A DNA stretch of 64,000 nt from positions 496,001 through 560,000 of the forward strand of contig NZ_JAFCJT010000002.1 in the NCBI RefSeq assembly GCF_018130785.1, read 5' to 3'. Shown here piece by piece: positions 16,578-24,273 of this stretch. Origin of the DNA: Bradyrhizobium liaoningense. Its GTDB lineage: Bacteria > Pseudomonadota > Alphaproteobacteria > Rhizobiales > Xanthobacteraceae. Below the pieces are notes generated by a model. The model had not been told where the DNA came from and did no database searches. It saw nothing but the letters and a program-made list of their open reading frames with translations. Numbering within the stretch: position 1 is the first letter of the stretch; every line of letters starts with the position of its first letter. The position numbers and the translations under genes were made by a program.

Positions 16578-16799
16578 TCAGCCGTCGGTCCGGCCACCCC
16601 GCATGTCGCGGTCGATGCGCATCTGCACGCGCCTGATGGCCAGGAGCGGCAACCTGCCTTGCACGCGCCCAGAGACGACCCTGTCGCCGAAGGCATAGGC
16701 GTAGCGCCAATAGCCCGGCGCGGCGTTCCGCTTGAGCGAGAAACGGACGCCGCGATGAATCCCCTCATGTCGATCTGGCTCTCTGGGGCGGCGCTGCAT
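16578..16799 (-). CDS. Small conserved-type protein, unknown function
   Basis: 73 aa from ATG 16799. The core GVRFSLKR, PGYWRYAYAFGDRVVSGRVQ and LAIRRVQMRIDRDMR has the pattern of a family of short rhizobial proteins (an RGxxFSL...W.W.F.IG..V..G......A.RR.Q..ID motif) that I recognise but cannot name. Cytoplasmic. Reading continues upstream to 16946, but those residues are low-complexity. The gene is divergent from the AI-2E permease. Confidence 0.55.
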   Translation of the reverse strand: MQRRPREPDRHEGIHRGVRFSLKRNAAPGYWRYAYAFGDRVVSGRVQGRLPLLAIRRVQMRIDRDMRGGRTDG

Positions 16800-16968
16800 C
16801 GTCTCGGAATGCGCCTTGGGCCGAAGCGTTCCTAATTCCAGCGCCGGGGCGTCCTGGCGGGGAGGGGCCGCCGACCCGGTCGTCTTGACGCCGGATGCGC
16901 GGCTGGCAATAACGCTGGGCCGCGCAAGTGCCGGAACCCGCGTCAATGCCGCAAGGAAAGGCGTGCCC

Positions 16969-18048
16969 GTGAAAAGTCTCCGTCAGCTCCTGACGGGAGA
17001 GGACATCATCCAGCTCCTGATCCGGGTCGGCCTGCTTGGCCTGCTGATCATCTGGACCTTCCTGATCATCCGCCCGTTCGTGCCGATCCTGGCCTGGAGC
17101 GCCGTGCTCGCGGTCGCGTTCTATCCGGCCTTCAGCTGGGTCGCCAAGATCCTCGGCGGCCGCCCGAAGACCGCGGCCGCGATCCTCACCCTGATCACGC
17201 TCGGCATCGTCATCGGCCCGGCGACCTGGCTCGGCCTCAGCGCGGTGGACGGTGCGCGCGAGCTGGCGAAGCAGCTCGGCACCGGCGACCTCGCGCTGCA
17301 GTCGGCGCCGGAGCAGCTCAAGTCGTGGCCGGTGGTCGGCCCTTGGCTCTTTGATCTCTGGGATCAGGCCTACAACAACATACGTGCGGTGCTGCGCGAG
17401 GTCGCGCCCTATCTCCAGCCGCTGGCCGGACCCTTGTTGTCGCTTGCGGGCGATGCGAGCCTCGGCACGCTCCAGTTTCTGGTCTCGGTGTTCGTCGCCG
17501 GCTTCCTGTTTCCGCATGGGCCGCGGCTGGTTGCGGCCGGCCGCGGCTTCCTGTTCCGCATCGTGCCCGAGCAGAGCGAACATTTCCTGGAGCTTGCGGG
17601 CGCCACCATCCGCGCCGTGGCGCAAGGCGTGATCGGCGTCGCGATCGTGCAGGCGCTGCTTGCCGGCATCGGCTTCAAGCTCGCCGCCGTGCCGAGCGCG
17701 GGCCTGCTCGCCTTCATCGTCCTGCTGCTCTCGATCGTTCAGATCGGCGCCTTCCTCGTGCTGCTGCCGGTGATCATCTGGATCTGGACCGCCAAGGACG
17801 TCACCACAGCGCTGGCGCTCACCGTGTTTCTCGTCCTCGTCGGCTTCATCGACACGATGTTGAAGCCGCTGGTGATGGGGCGCGGCCTCACCACGCCCAC
17901 CATCGTGATCTTCGTCGGCGTGATCGGCGGCACGCTCGCCCACGGCATCGTCGGCCTGTTCATCGGGCCGATCATCCTGTCGGTGGCCTGGGAGATGATG
18001 ATGGCCTGGATCAGGACCGAGGACCGCGCGGCGGCGGGCGAAAGCTGA
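16969..18048 (+). CDS. AI-2E family (PerM-type) membrane transporter
   Basis: 359 aa inner-membrane protein with about eight spans. Typical features are the N-terminal double helix (LLIRVGLLGLLIIWTFLIIRPFVPILAWSA in two parts), the LWDQAYNN amphipathic region, and the C-terminal GRGLTTPTIVIFVGVIGG and HGIVGLFIGP segments that define the family. Members include TqsA and putative sodium/proton exchangers; substrate here unknown. The GTG at 16969 is chosen because AAGGAAAGG lies 7-12 nt upstream; the open frame to a TTG at 16816 is low-complexity. Confidence 0.85.
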   Translation: MKSLRQLLTGEDIIQLLIRVGLLGLLIIWTFLIIRPFVPILAWSAVLAVAFYPAFSWVAKILGGRPKTAAAILTLITLGIVIGPATWLGLSAVDGARELAKQLGTGDLALQSAPEQLKSWPVVGPWLFDLWDQAYNNIRAVLREVAPYLQPLAGPLLSLAGDASLGTLQFLVSVFVAGFLFPHGPRLVAAGRGFLFRIVPEQSEHFLELAGATIRAVAQGVIGVAIVQALLAGIGFKLAAVPSAGLLAFIVLLLSIVQIGAFLVLLPVIIWIWTAKDVTTALALTVFLVLVGFIDTMLKPLVMGRGLTTPTIVIFVGVIGGTLAHGIVGLFIGPIILSVAWEMMMAWIRTEDRAAAGES

Positions 18049-18144
18049 ACTTCCCGGACGGGCTGTGGTCAAGGCGCCCGCGAACTTGTCTATTCAACTA
18101 GACAAGTTACGATGGGGCGATTCTGTTTTCGATCTACGGCAGCA

Positions 18145-18537
18145 ATGGCGAAGTCTTCCAAGCTGGTTGCCGCAAGGCGCGGCAAGGTTTTGTTGGTCAG
18201 ACGGCGATCGGACGGCCTGTGGATGTTCCCGGGCGGACGAAAGCGCGCGCGCGAGTCCGACAAGGACTGCCTGCGGCGGGAGATCAAGGAGGAGTTGCCC
18301 AAGCTGAAGCTCGGCAGGATCAGCCTCTGGAAGGAAGTGAAGGCCAGGAATAAGCGCTCCGGTCGCAAGATGAGCGACGCGATCTTCATCGCCAAAGGCG
18401 CCAAGGGGAGGCTCGCGATCGGCGACAAGAAGGAGCTCGACCGCGCCGCCTGGCAGAAGCCGCGCGGCATCCGCCTGACGCCGACCTCGCGCTACATCCG
18501 CGATCGGCTGTTTCCGAGGAAGCCGCCGCGCCGGTGA
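18145..18537 (+). CDS. Nudix hydrolase
   Basis: 130 aa. The Nudix box is present as G(x5)E(x7)REIKEEL (residues 31-51); the glycine usually found right after the EE pair is replaced, giving EELPKL. Nudix enzymes cleave nucleoside diphosphate derivatives; the substrate cannot be predicted. The C-terminus is basic (RLFPRKPPRR). MAKSSK at 18145 is preferred as start because the preceding 11 residues are unlike the family. Cytoplasmic. Confidence 0.8.
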   Translation: MAKSSKLVAARRGKVLLVRRRSDGLWMFPGGRKRARESDKDCLRREIKEELPKLKLGRISLWKEVKARNKRSGRKMSDAIFIAKGAKGRLAIGDKKELDRAAWQKPRGIRLTPTSRYIRDRLFPRKPPRR

Positions 18538-18683
18538 GGAGGACGGCCGCGTCTTCGCGGCGCGGGTGCGACAAATCGCTCGCTGGTCCGCAGCGCGACG
18601 GTGACCGTCGCTGGGCTGCTCCAACGTTCATGTGGCATTCAGTGCGACCCGGCCATCGTTCTGCTGTCAGAAGGAAACTCACC

Positions 18684-19052
18684 ATGTTGATAGCCACGAT
18701 CGCCACGATCCTTGCTCTTCACGCTGGCGCACCGGTGCCGGCCGCAACTGTCGAGCGTCCGCTCGAGGTGCAGTATCGCGGCGTGCCGCGGCATCCGCCG
18801 CCGTGTGGCGACCATTGGGACCTGAGCGCCCGCGATGGCATGTGCTATCCCAACGGCTATCTGCGCCACGAAGACATGGCGGCGTTTCAGGGGTACTATC
18901 AGGGGCAGCGGCCATACTATGGGGCCCGTCGGCGTCCGGTACCGTGCGGCCACGGCGCCGATCTCGATATCCGCGACAGTCTTTGCTATCCGAACGGGAC
19001 GGTCCCACTGCAATTCCAGGATCGGCCAGAGAATTATTATCGCCGGTACTGA
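18684..19052 (+). CDS. Small secreted protein with duplicated Cys-containing repeat
   Basis: 122 aa. A signal peptide (1-21) follows an AGAAGGAAA Shine-Dalgarno. The mature protein carries two copies of a CG-x3-DL-x2-RD-x2-CYPNG unit (CGDHWDL...RDGMCYPNG and CGHGADL...RDSLCYPNG), each with two cysteines that could form a disulfide loop. They are separated by a Tyr/Gln-rich linker (YYQGQRPYYGARR). Exported; function unknown. Confidence 0.72.
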   Translation: MLIATIATILALHAGAPVPAATVERPLEVQYRGVPRHPPPCGDHWDLSARDGMCYPNGYLRHEDMAAFQGYYQGQRPYYGARRRPVPCGHGADLDIRDSLCYPNGTVPLQFQDRPENYYRRY

Positions 19053-19076
19053 GGCTGAGGAATTTCGCTACGGGCT

Positions 19077-19361
19077 TTAGTCTGATCGGCCCTGCGGGCG
19101 CGCTCTTCCAGTGAACGACCGTGAAGGTCCCGCGGCCGTTTCCGGGGCCGATATCCTCGCCGCTTCGGCCTCGTGCAACTGCTTGCGGACCTTGCGCGCA
19201 TCGCGCATCGCGCGTTTGACAAAGGGGTGTTGGGAGTCCTCGGCGAAGAACAACACCACCTCGCAACTCGGACATTGCCTGGAATAGCCGTCCTGCAATC
19301 GCCCGGCGCGATCGCGAAACACACCCTTGCACCGCGTGCACTGAATCTGGACCGAGCTCAT
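19077..19361 (-). CDS. Small zinc-ribbon protein
   Basis: 94 aa. CxxC at 8-11 (CTRC) and 30-33 (CPSC), spacing 18, make an N-terminal zinc ribbon; then VVLFFAEDSQ and a basic helical tail (MRDARKVRKQLHEAEAARI). Resembles small rhizobial zinc-ribbon proteins of unknown role, probably cytoplasmic. Its stop lies 24 nt from the convergent secreted-protein gene. Confidence 0.72.
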   Translation of the reverse strand: MSSVQIQCTRCKGVFRDRAGRLQDGYSRQCPSCEVVLFFAEDSQHPFVKRAMRDARKVRKQLHEAEAARISAPETAAGPSRSFTGRARPQGRSD

Positions 19362-19574
19362 GCGCGGACAACAATGATCATTGGAAATGGATCACCACGT
19401 GAGCCCAAAGATCTGAAGAAAGTCTGAATGGTCAGGTGGGTTGACCGTTGGGTTTTGACGTGCCCGGTGCAACTTGCGCGAGCATGCAGCAGCGCTCGCG
19501 GAACGCGCGACCGGACATGATCGGCCCACCGCATCAGGCGGCAGGCGCAGGTGTCAGCGTTGATTGATCCGCCG

Positions 19575-19814
19575 CTACTGCTTGGCGGCCAGCGCCGCCA
19601 GGCAATGATTCAGAAAGTCGGTGCGATCCCTCAGCAGCACCTTGTCGAGATCCGCCTTGAGCGCGCATTCGCGCTGCCGGATCTGCTCGGCCCGGCGCTT
19701 CTCGGCCGCCTCGCGATATTCGGGAGCAACCTTGTTGGGATCGACGAGCGCCTGCGCGCGGGCGGGGGCGGTTGCAAGGAGCGCGATGGCAGCGATCAAA
19801 ATGATTGTTCTCAA
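19575..19814 (-). CDS. Small periplasmic protein, unknown function
   Basis: 79 aa from a TTG at 19814. A signal peptide (RTIILIAAIALLATAPARAQA) is followed by a charged helical region (EYREAAEKRRAEQIRQRECALKAD) with two cysteines (QREC, NHCLAAL). The TTG is preferred because AGAGG lies 5 nt upstream and the signal peptide then starts directly; ATGs at 19838 and 19865 would add residues that break it. An 8-bp inverted repeat (ATGAGCCT / AGGCTCAT, 19815-19838) overlaps the Shine-Dalgarno and could mask it. Confidence 0.6.
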   Translation of the reverse strand: MRTIILIAAIALLATAPARAQALVDPNKVAPEYREAAEKRRAEQIRQRECALKADLDKVLLRDRTDFLNHCLAALAAKQ

Positions 19815-20012
19815 ATGAGCCTCTCGAAAAAGGCTCATGCTAGCGCGCGGTTTGTCGGCGCTCAAACGGCAAATGCGGCACGCGCTGCCGACGATCCGAA
19901 TCCGCGGCTCTCAAGCGTGACGTCTGTCACAGCCTGTCTGATCGATCGTAGCACTCTGCCGAAAGCAAGGAGGGTGAGATGGGGGACGTCATGACGTCCC
20001 TGCTTACGGTTG

Positions 20013-20255
20013 TCACTTCGACGCGTGGCTGATCTTGTGCCCGAGATGGCCGGTGTCGTGATCGCGGCGCAACTGGCTCAACGATGTCTCGTTGAGCTGA
20101 GACAGGACCTCACTGAGCTCAGTCGCATCCGGATAACCGGCCGCAAACCCTTTTCCATAGATCTTGCGCAGGGTACCAACCAGCGTGTTGCCGTGCTTCT
20201 TGCTGATCGCGCCATCCTTGTCCCGGTGGCGACCGTCCAGGCCCGGTTCCTTCAT
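20013..20255 (-). CDS. Small conserved-type basic protein, unknown function
   Basis: 80 aa from the ATG at 20255 (MKEPGLDGRHRDKDG). The core SKKHGNTLVGTLRKIYG, GFAAGYP, LSEVLSQLNETSLSQLRRDH and the HKISHASK end are what I recognise as a short protein common in Bradyrhizobium genomes. No signal peptide. Function unknown. The frame is open to 20306 but the conserved part starts at MKEPG. Confidence 0.72.
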   Translation of the reverse strand: MKEPGLDGRHRDKDGAISKKHGNTLVGTLRKIYGKGFAAGYPDATELSEVLSQLNETSLSQLRRDHDTGHLGHKISHASK

Positions 20256-20475
20256 GTGCTTCTCCCCGTGCGGCGTCTTAGGCGCCTGAAGCGAGCGTGC
20301 TCCCAAACGAGTTGATTGGCAACGGTGCGGCGCGCGGGGTTGAGGGCTGGTCGTGCCGCTGCAAGCGCGTTGCCTTCACGCTTGCCTCTCTTGGCTGTGA
20401 AGCCGCGTCAGATTGCGGCGGAACGGTTGGCGCATCACATCAGCCCCGGGCATTTGCTCGATTGGAACCGATACG

Positions 20476-20697
20476 ATGCGCTCTGTTCTGGCCGTTGGTC
20501 TATTGATCGTCCTGTGCACTGCCGCAAACGCTGCAACCGCGCATCGCTCCCGCATACATCATCCGCGCTATCCCGCGGTTGATCGTTCCGGCGCGGACGT
20601 AAATCCTCGGGCGCGCTTCGCGGTCCCCGGCTGGAGCGATGAAGCAACGCAGCGATGGCTGAATAGTGCTTCGTCCAATGTTGGCCGCGGCGGATAG
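20476..20697 (+). CDS. Small secreted protein, paralogue-like of the one at 13180
   Basis: 73 aa. Signal peptide 1-20 (MRSVLAVGLLIVLCTAANAA), then HRSRIHHPRYPAVDRSG and a C-terminus WSDEATQRWLNSAS. The signal region and basic His segment resemble the gene at 13180; the C-terminal halves differ. Exported; function unknown. Confidence 0.7.
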   Translation: MRSVLAVGLLIVLCTAANAATAHRSRIHHPRYPAVDRSGADVNPRARFAVPGWSDEATQRWLNSASSNVGRGG

Positions 20698-20778
20698 CGG
20701 ATCGGTTGCGTTGTCGGCGGGCACTGCCACCATCCGGAGAGGCCGTCAGACGCGGATATGCAAAAACCGGCGAAATAG

Positions 20779-20794
20779 TGTGAACCAGTTCACA
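20779..20794. promoter_or_regulatory. 16-bp perfect palindrome, operator-like
   Basis: TGTGAAC-CA-GTTCACA, a 7-bp inverted repeat with 2-bp spacer, in a gap with no protein gene. It precedes the orphan terminator at 20852-20889 by about 60 nt, so it could be a regulator site for a short transcript. Confidence 0.5.
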
Positions 20795-20851
20795 GTTGCT
20801 GTTCGAGACCGCTGCTATGAAGGCTTCATTGCTTTACCGATTGATATTTTG

Positions 20852-20889
20852 AAAACGCCCCAGCGCTCCCTACCGGGCGCTGGGGTTTT
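20852..20889. terminator. Orphan intrinsic terminator
   Basis: Stem CCCCAGCGC / GCGCTGGGG flanked by AAAA and TTTT, so it could work on both strands. No gene ends immediately upstream on the plus strand (the last stop is at 20697). On the minus strand it lies 85 nt after the small gene ending at 20974 and could be its terminator. Confidence 0.75.
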
Positions 20890-20973
20890 CATTTCGATCA
20901 GCGCAACGCCCAGAGTTCGCAAAGTGCGATCTGACGAGCGGGCTGAGTTTTCTGGGGAGTGAATGCGGCGCGG

Positions 20974-21144
20974 CTAAGCGGCCTGCTCTTCAAACGAAGT
21001 GTGTACGCGCCCAGTCGGATCAACGATCTGAACGTCCCAGCACCCGTCTTCGACAAGCTCTCTGGCCTTCTTGAGGGCGGCCGTGAGTGACAGCCGCTTG
21101 AGGCTGACGATGCCTGCCGTGTCGAAACCGCTGATTTCAAACAT
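20974..21144 (-). CDS. Small protein, unknown function
   Basis: 56 aa (MFEISGFDTAGIVSLKRLSLTA, then KKARELVEDGCWDVQIVDPTG). A GGGAGGAA Shine-Dalgarno directly precedes the ATG at 21144, which decides the start over the open frame to 21246. The pattern of an N-terminal strand, a helix with ALKKARELV and a strand WDVQIVDPTGR resembles short rhizobial proteins of unknown role. Cytoplasmic. Confidence 0.65.
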   Translation of the reverse strand: MFEISGFDTAGIVSLKRLSLTAALKKARELVEDGCWDVQIVDPTGRVHTSFEEQAA

Positions 21145-21424
21145 GCCGTTCCTCCCGTTTCCCTGAATCTTACACCATTTGAGGGCGTTGTCTCCCGGCT
21201 TCGTCGCGCTTCGAAGCAGGCTGCCCCATGACCAGTTCCATCGCATAAACCCCGTACTCGACCGGGGTGCCCCGGCCTGCCAGGCGGCTACATCGCTAAC
21301 GTGGAATTAAGCAGAAAAGCCTACAATTTTAGGCAGTTGTGTAGATGGGTGCTGCGTAGAGGAGCTGTCGCGAGGACGTTCCGGCGACGGCTTCCCTTTG
21401 CTCGCTCATTTGAGGTCAATCCAC

Positions 21425-22087
21425 ATGACCACGACATCGGAAGCGCAAGGCCTCGTCGAACAATTCGATCCCGCAGCCCTCGCGCTCGCAGCTGCGGCAC
21501 CTGAACCCGCAGCCCCGGAAGCTCCAGCACCGACCAAGCGGTCCGGCCGGAAATCGGTCCTGGCGCTGTCGGTGTGTGCCCTGGCCATCAACGGCGCGGC
21601 GGCCATCTATACATTGCCGTCTGATTTTCCGTCGCCGAATGTCGGTGGTCTGGCGGACCTGTTTCCGCGTCGGGAAGCTTCCGCGCCAAAACCGGATCCG
21701 GTTGTCGCTGCCTTGAAGGATATTCAGTCGGCCCAGCAGCAACACACGGCTTCGCTGCAGGAGAACAATTACTCATTGCAGCAAAATGCCGCTCTGCTGC
21801 AGCAGGATTCGATGGTGCTCCTTTCTCTGCGGCAGAGCATCACGGACGAACGGGTCGATGTGAAGAAGATATCTTCGCAGCTCTCCACGCTCATTGCGAA
21901 GGTCGACTCGCTGCAAAACGCAATGATGTCGGACGTCACATCCTCCATTCGAAGAGCGAATGCTCGCTATGGACTGTCCGCAGCGATGCGCAAGCGGATG
22001 GCTCGGCAGTCGAAATCCGTGGGGCCTGTTTCGGTTGGAGGAGCGCCGCTGAGTGTGCCGGCTACAGTGTCGGCCCCGGAAAGCTGA
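21425..22087 (+). CDS. Single-span membrane protein with coiled coil, unknown function
   Basis: 220 aa. An Ala/Pro-rich cytoplasmic N-terminus (1-45) leads to one membrane segment (about 46-63, SVLALSVCALAINGAAAIY). The rest, probably periplasmic, contains a Gln/Asn-rich coiled-coil-like stretch (QSAQQQHTASLQENNYSLQQ, then NAALLQQDS) and SSQLSTLIAKVDSLQNAM. Small type-II-like membrane proteins of this build are common in rhizobia; the role is not known. The ATG at 21425 follows TGAGG. Confidence 0.7.
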   Translation: MTTTSEAQGLVEQFDPAALALAAAAPEPAAPEAPAPTKRSGRKSVLALSVCALAINGAAAIYTLPSDFPSPNVGGLADLFPRREASAPKPDPVVAALKDIQSAQQQHTASLQENNYSLQQNAALLQQDSMVLLSLRQSITDERVDVKKISSQLSTLIAKVDSLQNAMMSDVTSSIRRANARYGLSAAMRKRMARQSKSVGPVSVGGAPLSVPATVSAPES

Positions 22088-22240
22088 CGGCACGTCGTTG
22101 TGGCCGCAGCGATGGTCCGCGCAATAGATCAGGACGGCCCGGATGCCCATCTCGCCGAAGCCGATCTCCTGGGGTCGCATGCCGCCGTGAAAGCGGCGGC
22201 GGGCGCGCTCGGCAAATTATCGATTCCCGGTAGTTCGGGA
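22088..22240 (-). pseudogene. Decayed copy of the zinc-knuckle protein gene at 23947-24273
   Basis: On the minus strand the sequence reads GEMGIRAVLIYCADHRCGHND, nearly the EMGVHGVLVYCADYRCSHS segment of the intact gene, then diverges. Upstream DNA also matches (GCGCAATAGA, CATGCCGC, GCAAATTATC shared), but about 45 bp that encode part of the N-terminus are missing. The second cysteine pair is lost. It is a truncated paralogue remnant. Confidence 0.6.
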
Positions 22241-22291
22241 CCGCGCCGGGTTGCTGCGGGCCGTGGGTGTGGAAAACGAGGGCCCACAAAC

Positions 22292-22331
22292 AACAACGTC
22301 GCCCGCTTGCAATAAGGCGGGCGACGTTGTT
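22292..22331. repeat. Perfect 15-bp stem-loop
   Basis: AACAACGTCGCCCGC / GCGGGCGACGTTGTT with a 10-nt loop (22307-22316). A very stable hairpin without a clear T-run on the plus strand; on the minus strand it is followed by GTTGTTTG, a weak T-tract. Possibly a terminator for minus-strand transcripts or a structural RNA element. Confidence 0.7.
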
Positions 22332-22689
22332 CCAGCCCCGGGAGGGTGATGCAAAATCCCGGATCACGGCAGTCTGCCTGCTCCAATCGGAACTGTCTGT
22401 TCGGTAGCCGACATTCGCGGGGCTTGGGAGAAGCGACCTAGCGCTGCCTTCCCGTAGGGTAGCCAGGCTGCCGGCGAGAACCGGCCCATCGCCAAATGCG
22501 CGCGTCGGACGATGGGCCGTTCCGGGTGGATGGCACAATCCCAGAGTGGCCGGGTATCGCGCCACAGACCACTATCTCAATCACTCGATTGGAGAGTCGT
22601 TCCCATCAGGGCGAGGGCCGCCGACTGAGCCGCTAAAATGTCGGCGCTCGGCAGCGTCGTGACCCTGCCATGAATGCTACGCAAGGGTC
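22332..22689. other. Intergenic stretch without a recognised gene
   Basis: No convincing coding frame. It contains one inverted repeat, CGGCCCATCG / CGATGGGCCG (22482-22519, 18-nt loop), with no T-run. Otherwise nothing recognised. Confidence 0.5.
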
Positions 22690-22848
22690 TTAGTTGCTGG
22701 GCCTCGCTCGCCAGCCGGTTTCCTGATGCGGAATCGTTGCGGTGATATCGACATCTCTGCCGGCGGATTGACGCCAAGCTGCCACCCCAAAACACAGGGT
22801 CAACGTCACAGCCGTCACCAACAACAGCACTGATAAAAACTGGCTCAA
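22690..22848 (-). CDS. Possible small single-span membrane protein
   Basis: 52 aa from a TTG at 22848: LSQFLSVLLLVTAVTLTLCFGVAAW is one membrane helix, followed by a hydrophilic tail RQSAGRDVDITATIPHQETG. The hydrophobic helix plus soluble tail is protein-like, but the start is a non-ATG without a strong Shine-Dalgarno and the frame continues upstream with random-looking sequence. Could be spurious. Confidence 0.35.
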   Translation of the reverse strand: MSQFLSVLLLVTAVTLTLCFGVAAWRQSAGRDVDITATIPHQETGWRARPSN

Positions 22849-23242
22849 ACCCGCACTCCCGCAACCGAAATATTGGATGAGCGAGCACAGGGAGGCGATT
22901 CGGAAAATGCAGCCGGACTGACCTAGGGAGCGTTTTCCCCAAGGTTGTAAACCGGCGGGCCAACACTCCATAGCCTTTGCCCCTCCGCGCATCAGGAGCT
23001 TGCTCCGCACGCACCAGTCTTCTGCGCTTGGCGCGTCGAGGCCGGGCAGTCGCGGCCGGCCCGGCAAGCCTCCGGGTCAAGCTGGCTAGCCTTTGAAGCT
23101 GTCACATTACTTTGACAGACAGGTGCCAGTTTGGCGGGCGCTGGGATTTCAGAGCCCAGACCGGAATACGCGGCGAACGCTGCCAAGCGAACATATTCCG
23201 CTTGTGCAGCGTTCAGCATCTTCTCAATTTCGGGAGTTCGGC

Positions 23243-23440
23243 GTGTTTGATGCTGAAATGACTGCGCTGCTCAGGGCAGTGCTCGATGAAGTTTGCGAAA
23301 ATATTCCCGTAAGCGAGACGGGCGCCAGAGCGTACGTTGCTTCGAAGCTGCTCGATGCCGCGGCACATGGCCAGATCTCAACCGACGCGTTGAAAGCGGC
23401 GGGGCGCAAGGCCCTGAACCCACCAACGATGTGGCGCTGA
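23243..23440 (+). CDS. Small conserved-type helical protein, unknown function
   Basis: 65 aa starting at GTG 23243, 7 nt after GGGAG. The sequence FDAEMTALLRAVLDEVCENIP, RAYVASKLLDAAAHG and the NPPTMWR end match a short rhizobial family that I recognise but that has no assigned function. Cytoplasmic, all-helical. Tail-to-tail with the 48-aa gene at 23455. Confidence 0.65.
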   Translation: MFDAEMTALLRAVLDEVCENIPVSETGARAYVASKLLDAAAHGQISTDALKAAGRKALNPPTMWR

Positions 23441-23454
23441 TTATCCGTTCCACA

Positions 23455-23601
23455 TCACTCGATCACATCGTATTCGAAGGCGACGCCCTCCGGGTCGTTC
23501 TCCTCGAACCATCGTTCCGCGGCGTCCACCGTTGCGAAAATCTTGATGTGCTCGATGTCGCCCACCTGCCTGGCCGTATTGACGTACACGAAGACGGTCA
23601 T
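23455..23601 (-). CDS. 48-aa conserved-type protein, unknown function
   Basis: MTVFVYVNTARQVGD, IKIFATVDAAERWFEENDPEG and AFEYDVIE: a compact alpha/beta mini-protein of a kind seen in many rhizobia. Its ATG overlaps the stop of the upstream gene (ATGA), so translation is coupled; together with the genes at 23598 and 23947 it forms a three-gene unit. No function known. Confidence 0.7.
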   Translation of the reverse strand: MTVFVYVNTARQVGDIEHIKIFATVDAAERWFEENDPEGVAFEYDVIE

Positions 23602-23960
23602 TGATCCCTCTTCAGCTTGCGCCGGCCCCAATGCGGTTCTTTTCCCTTGGGGTTAAACTCCGGGACGTAGTGGCGGTTCACAGCGCGCATGACTCCGATC
23701 CGCGCAATCACCGTCGGGCCGCCACCTTCCGCCACCAGGATCAAGGCTTCCATCGCCGCTTGCCATGCCGGCGCGGCGTGCCCTTTCTTCGGCAGCGTGG
23801 CGATGAACTCGCCGGCGTCGAGCAGCCGATGGAACCTGTAACCAATGTAGGGAAGCGAACAGTGCTGATAGCCGATTCTTCCTAGGCTTACGAGGCTTTG
23901 CCTTCCCAAAGGTCCAAGCACCTCCAACGGCCCCGGCCTCCATACCTCAAAAGCCCCCAT
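23598..23960 (-). CDS. Conserved-type protein, unknown function
   Basis: 120 aa. The central segment YRFHRLLDAGEFIATLPKKGHAAPAWQAAMEALILVAEGGGPTVIARIGVMRAV (in parts) looks like a small globular protein, with a basic C-terminal tail (KGKEPHWGRRKLKRDQ). The gene starts inside the 3' end of the upstream zinc-knuckle gene (14-nt overlap) and ends in a 4-nt overlap with the 48-aa gene. The true start could be a later codon because the first ~30 residues are unusual. Function unknown. Confidence 0.65.
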   Translation of the reverse strand: MGAFEVWRPGPLEVLGPLGRQSLVSLGRIGYQHCSLPYIGYRFHRLLDAGEFIATLPKKGHAAPAWQAAMEALILVAEGGGPTVIARIGVMRAVNRHYVPEFNPKGKEPHWGRRKLKRDQ

Positions 23961-24273
23961 GGCCGGGGCCGTCTTTAAGTGGCGACCGATAGCCCATGCC
24001 GCCGATAGGCCTCTTTGCGTTCCAATTGAAGTCCGGCCGGACGTCCGCGCCGCGCCGGCCGCACGATTGGCAAATGAAACGTGGCTCGAGGTCGGACAGG
24101 CGCAGATCGTCTGGCCAGCAATCGGCGTTCAGGGTCACGCTGTGGCTGCATCGGTAATCAGCGCAATAGACCAGGACGCCGTGCACGCCCATTTCGCGCA
24201 TCTCAGCCAGGGTGATCTTGACCGGCCGGCCGTCGGCGCGAGTAGGCGTGTGGCGTCTGGCAGGGCGAGGCAT
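23947..24273 (-). CDS. Small Cys-knuckle (zinc-binding-like) protein
   Basis: 108 aa. Cysteines at 37 and 42 (YCADYRCSHS) and at 68 and 71 (ICQSCGRRGADVRPDF) form a likely zinc site. The N-terminal RPVKITLAEMREMG and the WPDDLRLSDLEPRF linker are typical of a short protein found repeatedly in rhizobial genomes. It heads a three-gene overlapping unit running to 23455. A truncated copy lies at 22088-22240. Cytoplasmic, function unknown, perhaps nucleic-acid binding. Confidence 0.75.
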   Translation of the reverse strand: MPRPARRHTPTRADGRPVKITLAEMREMGVHGVLVYCADYRCSHSVTLNADCWPDDLRLSDLEPRFICQSCGRRGADVRPDFNWNAKRPIGGMGYRSPLKDGPGHGGF

